Origin: Phycisphaerae bacterium RAS1
Lineage (GTDB): Bacteria > Planctomycetota > Phycisphaerae > UBA1845 > Fen-1342
Direction of reading: 5' to 3'
DNA length: 64,000 nucleotides
Assembly: GCA_007859745.1 (NCBI GenBank)
Contig: SMLU01000001.1
Span: 3,162,001-3,226,000 of the forward strand
In this document: piece by piece, positions 8,501 through 17,326 of the stretch
Layout: every line of letters starts with the position of its first letter
Position numbering within the stretch: position 1 is the first letter of the stretch
The notes under the pieces: model-generated
Databases searched by the model: none
Seen by the model: the letters and a program-made list of their open reading frames with translations, nothing else
What the model was told of the DNA's origin: nothing
Made by a program: the position numbers and the translations under genes

Positions 8501-9667
8501 GTGAGCCAAGACGCCGCGATCACGCTCGACACGAAGCTCTACGCCATCAGCGACAACAAGCACTTCAGCGTGCGCGACCTGCTGGACACGTTTCGCAAGC
8601 ATGGCACGATGCGCGTCTCCGACCTGCACCTGAAAGTCGCCTGTCCGCCGGTCTTCCGCGTCGATGGAGCGTTACAAAAGATGAAAGGTCCGCCGCTGGA
8701 CCCGGCGACCATGGAGAAGATTGTCCGGCTGCTGCTTTCCGACAACGACTATCACGCGCTGAAGCAGAACGGCTCGACTGACGCCTCGTTCATTCTCGAA
8801 GCGACGCAGTTCCGGCTGAACTTCTTTCACGATAATGACGGGCTGGCGGCGGCCGTGCGGGCGCTGGATAACGCGCCGCCGCCGCTGGAGCAGATCGGCT
8901 TTCCCAACAACGTCTGGCAGGACATCGTCGCCCGGCAGCACGGTCTGGTGCTGGTGACGGGCATCACCGGCGCGGGCAAATCGACGACCATTGCGTCGCT
9001 GATTGAGCGCATCGCCGAGACGCGGCCGTGCCGGATCATCACGCTGGAAGACCCGATCGAATATCGCTTGTCAAGCAAACTGGCGATCATCTCGCAGCGC
9101 GAGGTGGGGCGCGACGTGCCGAGCTTTGAGCGCGGGCTGCGCGACTGCCTGCGCGAAGACCCGGATGTCATCTTCGTGGGCGAAATGCGCGACCGGGAGT
9201 CCACCTCGTGGACGCTGACGGCGGCCGAAACCGGCCACCTGGTCTTCTCGACGTTGCACACGCGCGACGCGCGCGGCACGATTACGCGGCTGCTCGACAT
9301 GTTCCCGCCCTCGCGGCAGGAGGAGATCGCCAGCCAGCTTTCGCTGGGCCTCAGCTACGTGCTGGCGCAGAAGCTGATCCCGCGAGCCGACGGGCAGGGC
9401 CGCGTGGTGGCGATGGAAGTGCTCAACAACACGTACGCCGTCGCGCACCTGATCCGCCTGGCCAAGGTCGAGCAGGTTTACTCACAGCTTCAGAGCCGCA
9501 CGCGCGACCTGCCGGAAGAGCGGATGGTGACGATGGAGCGCTCGCTGGCGCACCTGGTGCGGCATGGGTTGATCACGCCGCAGGAGGCGGAGAAATGGGC
9601 CAACAGCCACAGTTCGCTCATGGATGAGATGAAGCGCGTCGAGTACTCGATCGGGGTGGGGAACTGA
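8501..9667 (+). CDS. PilT-family twitching/retraction ATPase
   Basis: A 388-residue cytoplasmic ATPase of the type IV pilus retraction family. The GTG at 8501 is chosen because AAGAGGA stands 7 bases upstream; the frame runs further up but through unrelated sequence. Seen motifs: MRVSDLHLKV (N-terminal Asp/His box), Walker A GITGAGKST (about residues 154-162), LEDPIEYRLSSKLAIISQREVG (Asp box), Walker B DPDVIFVGEMRD, and the His box ETGHLVFSTLHT. The usual PilT ending and AIRNLIREGK motif are replaced by a divergent tail (LVRHGLITPQEAEKW). No other pilus genes are in the window, so it may serve a general secretion or pilus machine encoded elsewhere. Confidence 0.92.
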   Translation: MSQDAAITLDTKLYAISDNKHFSVRDLLDTFRKHGTMRVSDLHLKVACPPVFRVDGALQKMKGPPLDPATMEKIVRLLLSDNDYHALKQNGSTDASFILEATQFRLNFFHDNDGLAAAVRALDNAPPPLEQIGFPNNVWQDIVARQHGLVLVTGITGAGKSTTIASLIERIAETRPCRIITLEDPIEYRLSSKLAIISQREVGRDVPSFERGLRDCLREDPDVIFVGEMRDRESTSWTLTAAETGHLVFSTLHTRDARGTITRLLDMFPPSRQEEIASQLSLGLSYVLAQKLIPRADGQGRVVAMEVLNNTYAVAHLIRLAKVEQVYSQLQSRTRDLPEERMVTMERSLAHLVRHGLITPQEAEKWANSHSSLMDEMKRVEYSIGVGN

Positions 9668-9788
9668 GAAGTCGGAAGTCAGAATTAAGAAGTCAGAAGT
9701 GAAGACCGCTGCGTGAAGGCTATCTTCACTTCTGATTTCTGATTTTTGATTTCTGATTTCTGAATTCTGACTTCTGACTTCTGACTTC
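9668..9788. repeat. AGAAGTCAG inverted repeat between convergent genes
   Basis: AT-rich short units (AGTCAGA, TTCTGAT, TTCTGACT) arranged as left arm 9668-9701 and right arm about 9730-9788, filling the gap between convergent pilT and hemoglobin genes. Its position fits a bidirectional terminator (inference). Related units occur in direct orientation at 16119-16182. Confidence 0.85.
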
Positions 9789-9792
9789 CGCC

Positions 9793-10275
9793 CTACATTC
9801 CTTTTCGCTCCACGATGTCCTTTCGCTGCGCCTCCACCGCCGCCAGGAGGTCGTCCTGCTCGCGCTTCGGCACGCCGAACTTCGCCAGCGAGGCCTTCAG
9901 GTGTTCGGCCGAGAGATTGAACTCGCCCTCGCTCACGCCCATGCCGGCGTGCGCGGTCTTCATGTCCTTGCCCTCGTACTTCTGCGGACCGCCGGCGGCT
10001 TTGCAAACGAACTGCGTCAGCCGCTTTTTCAGCAAAGCGACGTTCTCGGGCGTCGGGTCCCAGGTCTTCTTCTGCCCCTTGCGGGTCACATTCACCTTCG
10101 GATCGCCGGCCAGGCGGTCGACCAGGTCGCCGCAGACGGCCGCGATCGGCTGCTCGCCGCCCAGGCGATCGTAGAGCGACGGCTCGCGTTTCTCGGTGCT
10201 GGCGCAGCCGGTGAAGAGGGCGATGCCCAGCGGCAAGGCGACGACGAGGGCGAGGCGGATGAGGCGGTGCTTCAC
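9793..10275 (-). CDS. group I truncated hemoglobin with lipoprotein-like signal peptide
   Basis: A 160-residue protein starting at a GTG (10275) with AAGGAG 6 bases upstream. Residues 1-24 are a signal peptide ending ALFTGC, so the mature protein would start with a lipidated Cys24. The rest is a 2-on-2 globin: SLYDRLGGEQPIAAVCGDLVDR (helix A/B), a central helix, then KYEGKDMKTAHAGMGVSEGEF, which holds the proximal heme histidine (about residue 109), and a final helix (LLAAVEAQRKDIVER). Truncated globins bind O2 or NO; export and lipid anchoring of one is unusual and suggests an NO or redox role in the periplasm (inference). Confidence 0.88.
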   Translation of the reverse strand: MKHRLIRLALVVALPLGIALFTGCASTEKREPSLYDRLGGEQPIAAVCGDLVDRLAGDPKVNVTRKGQKKTWDPTPENVALLKKRLTQFVCKAAGGPQKYEGKDMKTAHAGMGVSEGEFNLSAEHLKASLAKFGVPKREQDDLLAAVEAQRKDIVERKGM

Positions 10276-10404
10276 AGTGTTCTCCTTGATCCGGTTGCTG
10301 CGCGCGGGCGTGCGAAGCTCCAGCCTTGCACGAGCGGGGCAATGCCTCGCTCGCCCGGGCGCGACTCTCAAATGACCCTGGTACCTCGGCACAATCTCAT
10401 TTTC

Positions 10405-10450
10405 GGGGAGCGTCTCGCCGGTGCGCACCGGCGGGACGCCGATGCTCCCC
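10405..10450. repeat. GGGGAGCATCGGCGTCCCGCC-family palindrome, copy 1
   Basis: GGGGAGCGTCTCGCCGGTGC and GCACCGGCGGGACGCCGATG pair about the central GTGCGCAC. The flanking GTACCTCGGCACAATCTCAT is also shared with copy 2 (11337), so the unit extends beyond the hairpin. Confidence 0.9.
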
Positions 10451-10538
10451 ATGTGAAAGCGAGAGCGTGATGCACCTTCGATGCACGTGCAGAAGTACGT
10501 CCGGCCGTCCCCGGCAGATTCTCCGCGTGACGAAAAAT

Positions 10539-11312
10539 TCACAGCGAACGCAGGAATCCGGCGAGAATTGCGGCGAACGCATCAGGCGTCTCGACCGGCG
10601 GCACGTGCCCCGCGCCGTGGATCAGCTCCAGCCGAGACGAGCGAATCTTCGCGTGCATCTCGCGGCCGATCTGGGGCGCGGTTATCGCGTCCTCCAGACC
10701 GTAGACGATGAGCGTCGGCAGGTTGATTTCCGGCAGCGTCGGCGTCGAATCGGCCCGCGCGGCCAGCGCCCGAGCCGCCGCCGCGACGCCCAGCGGGGGC
10801 GTGGCCGACATGGCGCGGCGCCAGTGTTCCTTCAACTCGGCCGGCGCACCCGGGGCGAACAGCTTCGGCATCATGGCATCGACCACCGCGCCGGCGCCCT
10901 CGCGCAGCGCCGACTGCGCCGTCTGCTCGCGAACCGCGGCCCCTTCGGGCGTTTCGGCGTTGGTGCGCGTGTCGCACAGAACCAGCGCTCGCAGGCGGGT
11001 GCGATGGCGGCGAAAGAACTCAAACGCGACGATCCCGCCCATCGACAGGCCGATCAGCACGACCGGGCGGTTTTCGTTCAATCCGTTCAGCAGGCGCGCC
11101 AGATCATCGGCGTAGCCCGCTATGCTCGCCGCGGGCGAAACACCGCTGCGGCCGTGGCCGCGCAGGTCGGGGATAATGCTCCGCCATCCCGTCCCGAGCC
11201 GTTCGACGGTCGGGAGCCACATGTCGCCGCTCAGCGGGAAGCCGTGCACGAAAAGCAGCGGCGGCCCGTCGCCTTGAAGCTGAACGAACAATTCGACGTC
11301 GCCGACGTTCAC
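10539..11312 (-). CDS. alpha/beta hydrolase
   Basis: A 257-residue alpha/beta-hydrolase fold enzyme. It has an oxyanion HGFPLSGDMW segment, DLRGHGRSG, the nucleophile elbow GLSMGGIVA (Ser near residue 98), a charge-relay Asp in YGLEDAITAP and His in GAGHVPPVE, the full Ser-Asp-His triad. It resembles the 3-oxoadipate enol-lactonase and non-heme haloperoxidase branch, whose members hydrolyse esters or lactones, but the substrate is not predictable. GTG at 11312 is chosen because the longer frame (to 11417) begins inside a dispersed palindrome that encodes RRPAGAHRRDADAP. It is a single gene between repeats. Confidence 0.85.
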   Translation of the reverse strand: MNVGDVELFVQLQGDGPPLLFVHGFPLSGDMWLPTVERLGTGWRSIIPDLRGHGRSGVSPAASIAGYADDLARLLNGLNENRPVVLIGLSMGGIVAFEFFRRHRTRLRALVLCDTRTNAETPEGAAVREQTAQSALREGAGAVVDAMMPKLFAPGAPAELKEHWRRAMSATPPLGVAAAARALAARADSTPTLPEINLPTLIVYGLEDAITAPQIGREMHAKIRSSRLELIHGAGHVPPVETPDAFAAILAGFLRSL

Positions 11313-11336
11313 GAGTACCTCGTCACGATCTCGTTT

Positions 11337-11390
11337 TTCGGGAGCATCGGCGTCCCGCCGGTGCGCACCGGCGGGACGCCGATGCCTCGC
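11337..11390. repeat. GGGGAGCATCGGCGTCCCGCC-family palindrome, copy 2
   Basis: Near-perfect 20-bp arms around GTGCGCAC, GGAGCATCGGCGTCCCGCCG left and CGGCGGGACGCCGATGCC right. It stands just upstream of the alpha/beta hydrolase start. Confidence 0.92.
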
Positions 11391-11448
11391 GCCCCAAAGC
11401 GAGGGTGTTTCACGCATTCTCGAGGTCTTGGCGTCTCTGCGTGAGCTC

Positions 11449-13719
11449 CTACTGCCCGGGGTAGATGATCAGCCGATCGTGCGTCAGAAGCACGATGTCA
11501 TCGATCTGGTCGCCGGTGACGTCGCCGGCCAGCACCTCACGCGGCTCGCCGCGCGAGTCGGGGTCGTCGGCGAAGCGCTTGCCTTGAAAGACCTGGAAAC
11601 GAGTGGCCTTGATCAGCCCGCCGTCCGGCTGGGTGGTCAGGATTTCGAGGTTGGCCTTGTCGCCGTCAACGACGACCACGTCGCGCGCGCCGTCGTGGTT
11701 GAGATCGCCCACGACCGCGTCCAGCAGGAAGGCCTGCTTCTGGTCGGATTCGTAGGCGTGCTTCTCGACCAGCGTGGCGGTCGCCTCACCGGGCGTCACG
11801 AGCGCGACGGTGCGCGCGTCGGCCAGCAGCAGTTGCTGTGAGGCGCCGACCGAGAGTGACTGCATTGCGCTCAATTCGAAGTTGCCAACCGGCGTCGTCC
11901 GCGTCACGCCGTAGGTCTTGTCGTCGCGGCGATCGAGCACCAGCAGGTCGCGCGATTTGCGGTCATACATCACCAGCGTCGGGCTTCCGGCGGCGGCGCC
12001 GGGCAGGCTGGCCAGTCCGCTGATCTGCGCGTCGGAGGCCTCGGCGTTGAACTGATCGACCACGGTCCAGTGACCGTCGCGCACGACTAACGCCCGCGCC
12101 AGCGACTTCTGCGCCAGGATGAGTTCGGGCTTCCCGTCGCCGGTGACGTCGACGGTCGCCGAACCTTCGAGGCTGGCCTCTTTCACCAGTCCGCTGCGGG
12201 CGTCGGGGCCGTCGAGCGCCGCGAACGAGCCGTCCGATTTCTGCAGAAACGGCCGCAGTTCCGCCCCGCGCATGAAGAGCAGCAGATCGCTCCGGCCGTC
12301 CTGGTCAACGTCGAAGAACCGCAGTCCGGCCGGGTCGTCCTCCAGCTCGCCAAGCTGCACTTCCGCGCCTTCGCCGCCTTTCAGCGGTGCGACGTAGAGC
12401 AGCGATTCGCCGTCGACCTGCGTCAGATAGGCCATGTGCGTCGCCGCCCCTTCGCCGCCGAGCGTCCCCGCGGCCACGACCTGCGGCTCGCCGCGGATCG
12501 GAATGGGGGTCGGAAAGCTGAGCCGGCCGTCGGCGAATTTCGACGCGCCGATCATCTTTTCCTCGGCGCTGGCGCTGAGAACTTCGTTCTTGCCGTCGCC
12601 GTCCACATCCGCGACACAGACGTCGGTGGCCTTCACCAGCCCGGGGAACAGGCGCGGCGGGAGCAGCCCGGATGGGCCCTGTTCGAGAAGGATGAGCTGG
12701 GCGCCGTCCGGATCGGCGGCAACCAGATCGGGCTTGCCGTCGCCCGTGACGTCGCCGATCGCCAGTGGGCGGCGCTTGGTCGAGCCGGCGACGGGGTAGG
12801 AATAGAGCCGATAGGGCCAGTCATTTGCTGCGCGGCTTTCGGCGGTGGGCGGCTCCCAGCGGTAGAGCATGAGCCGGTTGGTGACGTATTGAACGGAAAA
12901 GATGTCGTCGCCATCGGGCCTTCGCACAACGGTCAGGCTGCGCGTTTTCGGGACGCGAAGGCGGCGCAGCGCTCCGAGTCCGCCGCTGGCTTCCTGAATG
13001 AACACGTACGCGCCGTAATCGTCTTCATCGGCGCTGAGGATCAGGTCGTCGCGGCCGTCACCGTTGAGGTCGGAGGTCAGCAGGATGAGCGGCTGCTTGA
13101 TGCCGTGTGCGAGGCGTTCCGGCCGGGCGAGTCCGCCGTCGGGCTTTTGCAGGAACAGCAATAGCGCCTCGTCGCCGAGCAGGGCAGCGTCGGTTCGTCC
13201 GTCGTGATTGAAATCGCCGCAGGCCAGGCCGCCGCCGCGCGGATTTCCTTCCGGCGCGCGGTGCCGCACGGCCTCGGCGAATCCGCCGGTGGGCTTTCCG
13301 GGGAGAATGAGAAGCTCCCGCGGTTCGCCGAAGAGGATCAGGTCGGCCCGTTTGTCGCCGGTGACGTCGGCGATTTCCATGGACGCGACGCGCGCCGCGA
13401 CCGGGACGGTTTCGCGTCGCATGGTCCCGCGGTCGGGCACTTCGTTGCGCTCGAGCTTTCGCGGCGGCGCGGCTGAGGGCTTGTCGGGATTGTCCTGGTA
13501 GAACGTCTCGACGCGATTCTGATAGGCGTTCCAAAGGGCGATGTCGGTGCGTCCGTCGCCGTTCAGGTCGGCGAGTTTCAACTGGCTGATGCCCGGCTTG
13601 ATCTTGTAGATCTGCATCGGCCCGAAGCCGAAATAGAAGGGCAACTCGGATTTGATGTCGGCGGGCGGCACGTCGGCAAATCCGTGCAACAGAACGGAGA
13701 GCATCGCAGAAATCAGCAT
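11449..13719 (-). CDS. exported FG-GAP/VCBS repeat protein
   Basis: A 756-residue secreted protein. The ATG at 13719 has GAGG 7 bases upstream and starts a short signal peptide (MLISAMLSVLLHGFADVP). About ten Ca-binding FG-GAP loops are visible, including DLNGDGRTDIAL, DVTGDKRADLI, DFNHDGRTDAAL, DLNGDGRDDLI, DVTGDGKPDLV, DVDGDGKNEVL, DVDQDGRSDLL, DVTGDGKPELI, DLNHDGARDVV and DVTGDQIDDIV, which fits a beta-propeller of integrin-alpha type. There is no catalytic motif and no dockerin-like tail, unlike other large secreted proteins in the window. A role in surface binding or in carrying ligands is likely but not shown. Confidence 0.88.
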   Translation of the reverse strand: MLISAMLSVLLHGFADVPPADIKSELPFYFGFGPMQIYKIKPGISQLKLADLNGDGRTDIALWNAYQNRVETFYQDNPDKPSAAPPRKLERNEVPDRGTMRRETVPVAARVASMEIADVTGDKRADLILFGEPRELLILPGKPTGGFAEAVRHRAPEGNPRGGGLACGDFNHDGRTDAALLGDEALLLFLQKPDGGLARPERLAHGIKQPLILLTSDLNGDGRDDLILSADEDDYGAYVFIQEASGGLGALRRLRVPKTRSLTVVRRPDGDDIFSVQYVTNRLMLYRWEPPTAESRAANDWPYRLYSYPVAGSTKRRPLAIGDVTGDGKPDLVAADPDGAQLILLEQGPSGLLPPRLFPGLVKATDVCVADVDGDGKNEVLSASAEEKMIGASKFADGRLSFPTPIPIRGEPQVVAAGTLGGEGAATHMAYLTQVDGESLLYVAPLKGGEGAEVQLGELEDDPAGLRFFDVDQDGRSDLLLFMRGAELRPFLQKSDGSFAALDGPDARSGLVKEASLEGSATVDVTGDGKPELILAQKSLARALVVRDGHWTVVDQFNAEASDAQISGLASLPGAAAGSPTLVMYDRKSRDLLVLDRRDDKTYGVTRTTPVGNFELSAMQSLSVGASQQLLLADARTVALVTPGEATATLVEKHAYESDQKQAFLLDAVVGDLNHDGARDVVVVDGDKANLEILTTQPDGGLIKATRFQVFQGKRFADDPDSRGEPREVLAGDVTGDQIDDIVLLTHDRLIIYPGQ

Positions 13720-14030
13720 GTTTGACCTCGTAAGCCGAGCAGCAGCAACCAGCATGCGGAGCAGATGTTATGCCGAGTGAGCCGAAGTTGCGAAGTGAGG
13801 AGGGGGCGGCAAAAAAAAGTGGGCCGGCGGTCGGGACGTGCGGGGGGGGACACGTACGCCGACGCAGTCCGGCCCGGGGACCGTTGCTGCCCCTCGTGAG
13901 AAGATACTAGATCAGGTCTGCGCCAGAAGCAAGAACCCTATAGAAAAATTCTTAATCATTCCGTAACCAACGACACACAAACGAATATTTGGTCCGCGGA
14001 CCCCGGTCGCGGCGGACGCACTTCGAGAAA
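13720..14030. other. spacer between FG-GAP gene and tRNA-Gln
   Basis: No gene is seen. 13800-13860 is very G-rich, with an A-run at 13812-13818. 13905-13990 is the most AT-rich stretch of this neighbourhood. The palindrome GGTCCGCGGACC at 13991-14002, downstream of the tRNA on its strand and next to an AT-rich run, could be its terminator. Evidence is weak. Confidence 0.4.
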
Positions 14031-14101
14031 CTGGGGATCCAGGATTCGAACCTGGACTAACTGATCCAGAGTCAGTCGTGCTACCGTTACACCAATCCCC
14101 A
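14031..14101 (-). tRNA. tRNA-Gln (anticodon CUG)
   Basis: Read on the minus strand, a complete cloverleaf is visible. The acceptor stem TGGGGAT pairs with ATCCCCA, with the U1-A72 pair typical of tRNA-Gln. The D arm carries GTAACGGTAGCAC, the anticodon stem ACTGA/TCAGT encloses loop CTCTGGA giving anticodon CUG, and the T arm is CCAGG-TTCGAAT-CCTGG. The 3' CCA is not encoded. The gene stands alone. Confidence 0.96.
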
Positions 14102-14206
14102 ATGGTGCAATCGGAAGTAGTTTAACGGGAGTTTTTGGCGGCGTCGACAAGGCGGTGCAGAATTATGCGCGGTTCGGGAGAGCGAGATGGTCGGCGCGCT
14201 GCGCCA

Positions 14207-15157
14207 TCACGCTTCGCTCATTTCATCCGCTGCCAGCGCGTCGCGCAGCCCATCGCCGACGAAGTTCAGCGATACCAGTGTCAGCACCAGCGCTCCGCAG
14301 GGAAACAGGAACAGCCACCAATCGAACTGCACCGGGTTGAGCGCGCGAACCGCATCGGCCGCGAGTGACCCCCACGTCGCCTGCGGCGGCAACACGCCCA
14401 CGCCCAGGAAGCTGAGAAATGACTCCTGCAGGATCGCCTGCGGGACGATCAGCGTCGCGAGCACGATGATCGGTCCGGCGATATTCGGCAGCACGTGCCG
14501 CAGCAGGATGCGCCAGGTTGGGATTCCGAGCACACGGGCGGCGTCGACAAACGGCCGCTGCCGGAGCGACAGCACCTGGCCGCGCACGACGCGCGCCGTC
14601 GTCAGCCAGCTTACGCTGGCGATCGCGATCGCCAGTACGATGAACCGGGCCCACTCGCCGCCGACGAGCCGCGACCGCTCGAGCCGCGCCCCCAGCGCGA
14701 CCGTCAGCAGCATGACCAAGAGCACGTAGGGCAACGCGTACAGCACGTCGACGAGCCGCATCATCAGGGCGTCCAGTCGGCCGCCGTGGTAGCCCGCAAT
14801 CAAGCCGTACGTCGTGCCGATGACCACCGCCAGCGCCGCGGCAATCAGCCCCAGCGCCAGCGAAATCGCCCCGCCATAAAGCGTCCGCGCCAGCAGGCTT
14901 CGTCCCAGCTCGTCGGTGCCCAGCGCCGCGAAGACGAGCCGCTGGCCGGTTGAAGCGCCCAGCGCGGGATCTGCCCGCAGCGCCGCCGAAAGCGGCGCCT
15001 GCCGCGCTGCGCCCAGATGCGTGCGGCGACTCGCGCCGGCGGACCAGAGCAGCGAGGCGTAGCAGGCCACCGCCATGCCGCACAGCAGGATCAGCCCGGC
15101 CAGACCGGCGCGGTTGCGCGTGAAGCGCCGCCAGTATCCGGACGAGCCGCCGCTCAT
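14207..15157 (-). CDS. oligopeptide/nickel-type ABC transporter permease (OppC-like)
   Basis: A 316-residue inner-membrane permease. After one N-terminal helix and a periplasmic stretch comes LGTDELGRSLLARTLYGG, the OppC/DppC hallmark, then the BPD-transport domain with the EAA-type loop FVDAARVLGIPTWRILLRHVLPN and the ending SFLGVGVLPPQATWGSLAAD. Its ATG (15157) overlaps the TGA of the OppB-like gene in ATGA, so the two are translationally coupled. The binding protein and ATPases are not in the window. The substrate is unknown; oligopeptide, dipeptide or nickel are the family options. Confidence 0.92.
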   Translation of the reverse strand: MSGGSSGYWRRFTRNRAGLAGLILLCGMAVACYASLLWSAGASRRTHLGAARQAPLSAALRADPALGASTGQRLVFAALGTDELGRSLLARTLYGGAISLALGLIAAALAVVIGTTYGLIAGYHGGRLDALMMRLVDVLYALPYVLLVMLLTVALGARLERSRLVGGEWARFIVLAIAIASVSWLTTARVVRGQVLSLRQRPFVDAARVLGIPTWRILLRHVLPNIAGPIIVLATLIVPQAILQESFLSFLGVGVLPPQATWGSLAADAVRALNPVQFDWWLFLFPCGALVLTLVSLNFVGDGLRDALAADEMSEA

Positions 15158-16089
15158 GTCTGCCGTGCTCCGATGCGGATGCGCGGGTCGATCACGCCGT
15201 AAAGCACATCCACAAGCAGATTGAACGTCGCCAGAAACGCGGCGTAGATCATGACCGTGGCGAGGATAAGCGTCTGGTCGCGGTTGTTGATCGACTCGAC
15301 CACGTGCGTGCCGATACCGGGAACGGTGAAGACGCGCTCGACCACGAACGAGCCGGTAAAGATCGAGGCGGCCGCCGGGCCAACGTAGCTGAGCACGGGC
15401 AGCAGCGCGTTCTGCAAGGCGTGATCCAGCAGCACGCGCGTCTCGCTCAGCCCCTTGGCCCGCGCCGTGCGGATGTAGTCCTCCGCGTAGACATCGCGCA
15501 GCGCGGACCGCATCAGCCGTGCGATGTAGGCGGCGTAAGGCAGCGCGAGCGTGATGGCCGGGAGCCAGAGCTGTGCCGGCCGGCCCCACCCGCCGACCGG
15601 CGCCCACTTGAGCGCCATTCCAAAGACCAGCAGCAGCACGATGCCGATGACAAACGTCGGCAAACACACGCCCAGAAGCGTGACGCCGAGCGTGATGTGC
15701 TCGAACCAGCGTCCGCGCCCCACTCCCGCCGCGACGCCCGAGGCGATGCCCAGCAGCAAGGCCAGGCCCAGCGCCAGTACGCCGAGCTGCAATGAAACCG
15801 GCAGCGAACCGCGGATGATCTCGACCACGGTCCAGTCTTCGTACTGATGGGCGGGCAGGTCCTGATCCCAGACCAGCCGCCGCGGCCAGGTCCAGAAGTA
15901 GCGCTGATACCAGGGTTGGTCGTAGTTGTAAGCGATGCGTTTCTGGGCCAAGACCTCGGGCGGCAAGTCGCGCGAGCCGGATTCGAGGCTGTCTCCCGGC
16001 GTGGCCATCAGCAAGAGCACCGCACCGGCGTAGACGGTGAAGAAAACCAGCGGCAGCGTCAGCAGCCGGCGGAGAATGAAGCCGAGCAT
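15154..16089 (-). CDS. oligopeptide/nickel-type ABC transporter permease (OppB-like)
   Basis: A 311-residue permease, first gene of the two-gene permease unit. N-terminal MLGFILRRLLTLPLVFFTVY is the typical OppB start and supports the ATG at 16089; a GTG at 16116 would add nine residues. A long periplasmic insertion with several Trp (residues 45-85) precedes the transmembrane domain, longer than in classical OppB. The EAA loop reads YIRTARAKGLSETRVLLDHALQN and the C-terminus LVDVLYGVIDPRIRIG. It pairs with OppC to form the pore. Confidence 0.9.
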   Translation of the reverse strand: MLGFILRRLLTLPLVFFTVYAGAVLLLMATPGDSLESGSRDLPPEVLAQKRIAYNYDQPWYQRYFWTWPRRLVWDQDLPAHQYEDWTVVEIIRGSLPVSLQLGVLALGLALLLGIASGVAAGVGRGRWFEHITLGVTLLGVCLPTFVIGIVLLLVFGMALKWAPVGGWGRPAQLWLPAITLALPYAAYIARLMRSALRDVYAEDYIRTARAKGLSETRVLLDHALQNALLPVLSYVGPAAASIFTGSFVVERVFTVPGIGTHVVESINNRDQTLILATVMIYAAFLATFNLLVDVLYGVIDPRIRIGARQT

Positions 16090-16118
16090 GGCGGGAGTGT
16101 AGGGCTGGGTGTGCAACG

Positions 16119-16182
16119 AAGTAAGAAGTAAGAAGTCAGAAGTCAGAAGTCAGAAGTCAAAAGTCAAAAGTCAAAAGTCAGA
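16119..16182 (+). repeat. AGAAGTC short tandem repeats
   Basis: About eight consecutive 7-8-base units (AAGTAAG, AAGTCAG, AAGTCAA) in direct orientation, in the divergent spacer between oppB-like and acyltransferase genes. Same unit as the inverted array at 9668-9788. Confidence 0.85.
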
Positions 16183-16186
16183 GCTC

Positions 16187-16303
16187 TTTCCGAGCCGCGA
16201 CCGTGAGGTTTTTCCGAGCCGCGACCGTGAGGTTTTTCCGAGCCGCGACCGTGAGGGAGCGGAGGCTTAAGAACCGCCCGCTCACGCGCGCGGCTCGGAT
16301 CGG
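16187..16303. repeat. GAGCCGCGACCGTGAGG family, copy 3 with triplicated left arm
   Basis: The left arm TTTTTCCGAGCCGCGACCGT (plus GAGG) occurs three times in tandem (16187, 16209, 16233; 22-24-base spacing), followed by a single right arm ending GCGCGGCTCGGAT. It lies upstream of the acyltransferase gene. Confidence 0.92.
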
Positions 16304-16357
16304 ATTTCCGGCGTCGGCTGTGGGCTTTTGGGCCGCGGCGTCATATTCTCCGCCGGC

Positions 16358-17326
16358 ATGGCGTGGCTTGTTTCGCCCCGATCCTGGTTTCTGCGCTGGA
16401 CGGAAGCGCCTACCGTCCGGCTCGGCTTGCGGTATTTGCTGGAATATGCCGCGATGCGGCTGTGGACGTGGGTGATTCACTGGTTTCCGATCGACTGGAA
16501 CCTTGTGACGGGGCGCTGGATGGGCCGCATGTGGTGGCGGCTGCACCGCAACTCGCGGGTTCGCTCGATGGAGAACCTGCGGGCGTCGCTGGGCGAGGGG
16601 TTCGATGACTCGCAACGGGAGCGAATTGCCCGGCGCTGCCTCGAACATTTCGCGCAGGTTTACCTGGTCGAGCTGCCGATGATGCCGCGGCTGATCACGG
16701 AGTGGACCTGGGCGCGCTATGTTGAGCTGGACGAGCTGGGGCCGGCGCTGCGCGAGCTGTTGGGCGACCGCCCGGTGATTCTGGTGACGCCGCACTTCGG
16801 GAACTTCGAGTTGCTGGGCTACACGATTTCGCGGCTGGGGCTTCCGATCTCTGCCCTAATGCGGCCGTTGGACAATGCGATGCTGACAAACTACCTGACG
16901 GCGTCGCGCGAGGCGGGCGGGCTGACGCTCTTGTTCAAGAAGGGGGCGATGGCGCAAGCGCCGAAGGTGCTGGAGAACAACGGGGCGCTGGCGTTCATCG
17001 CCGATCAGGACGCGGGGCGCAAAGGGTACTTCGTCGATTTCTTCGGGCGCAAGGCGTCGACGTACAAGTCGATCGCGCTGTTGGCGATTCAGTATCGCGC
17101 GGCGGTCATCGTGGGCTACGCGGTGCGGACGCGGACGGGTTTTCACTACCGCATCGGCGTCGAGCGGATCATCCAGCCGGACGAATGGGCGGGGCGGCCG
17201 GACGAGGCGTTGTGGATTACGCAGGCGTTTTCGACAGCGATGGAGGCTTCGATCCGGCGGCACCCGGAGCAGTATTTGTGGATGCACCGGCGGTGGAAAC
17301 ACCGGCCGAAGGAGGAGGCGGGTTAG
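16358..17326 (+). CDS. LpxL/HtrB-family lysophospholipid (lipid A) acyltransferase
   Basis: A 322-residue membrane-associated acyltransferase. The ATG at 16358 opens MAWLVSPRSWFLRW; the TTG at 16328 is weaker. The catalytic motif HFGNFELLG (H-x4-E form, His near residue 147) is followed by LPISALMRPLDNAMLTNYL, then AFIADQDAGRKGYFVDFFGRKAST (the conserved DQ/FFG segment) and the terminal WMHRRWKHRP. These enzymes add a secondary acyl chain to lipid A precursors, consistent with an outer membrane. Its stop codon lies inside a four-copy 22-base tandem repeat. Confidence 0.9.
   Translation: MAWLVSPRSWFLRWTEAPTVRLGLRYLLEYAAMRLWTWVIHWFPIDWNLVTGRWMGRMWWRLHRNSRVRSMENLRASLGEGFDDSQRERIARRCLEHFAQVYLVELPMMPRLITEWTWARYVELDELGPALRELLGDRPVILVTPHFGNFELLGYTISRLGLPISALMRPLDNAMLTNYLTASREAGGLTLLFKKGAMAQAPKVLENNGALAFIADQDAGRKGYFVDFFGRKASTYKSIALLAIQYRAAVIVGYAVRTRTGFHYRIGVERIIQPDEWAGRPDEALWITQAFSTAMEASIRRHPEQYLWMHRRWKHRPKEEAG

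Noticed and set aside
13991-14002. Certain terminator for tRNA-Gln
   Set aside because: Short palindrome only, without a T-run; kept only as a weak note in the spacer entry.
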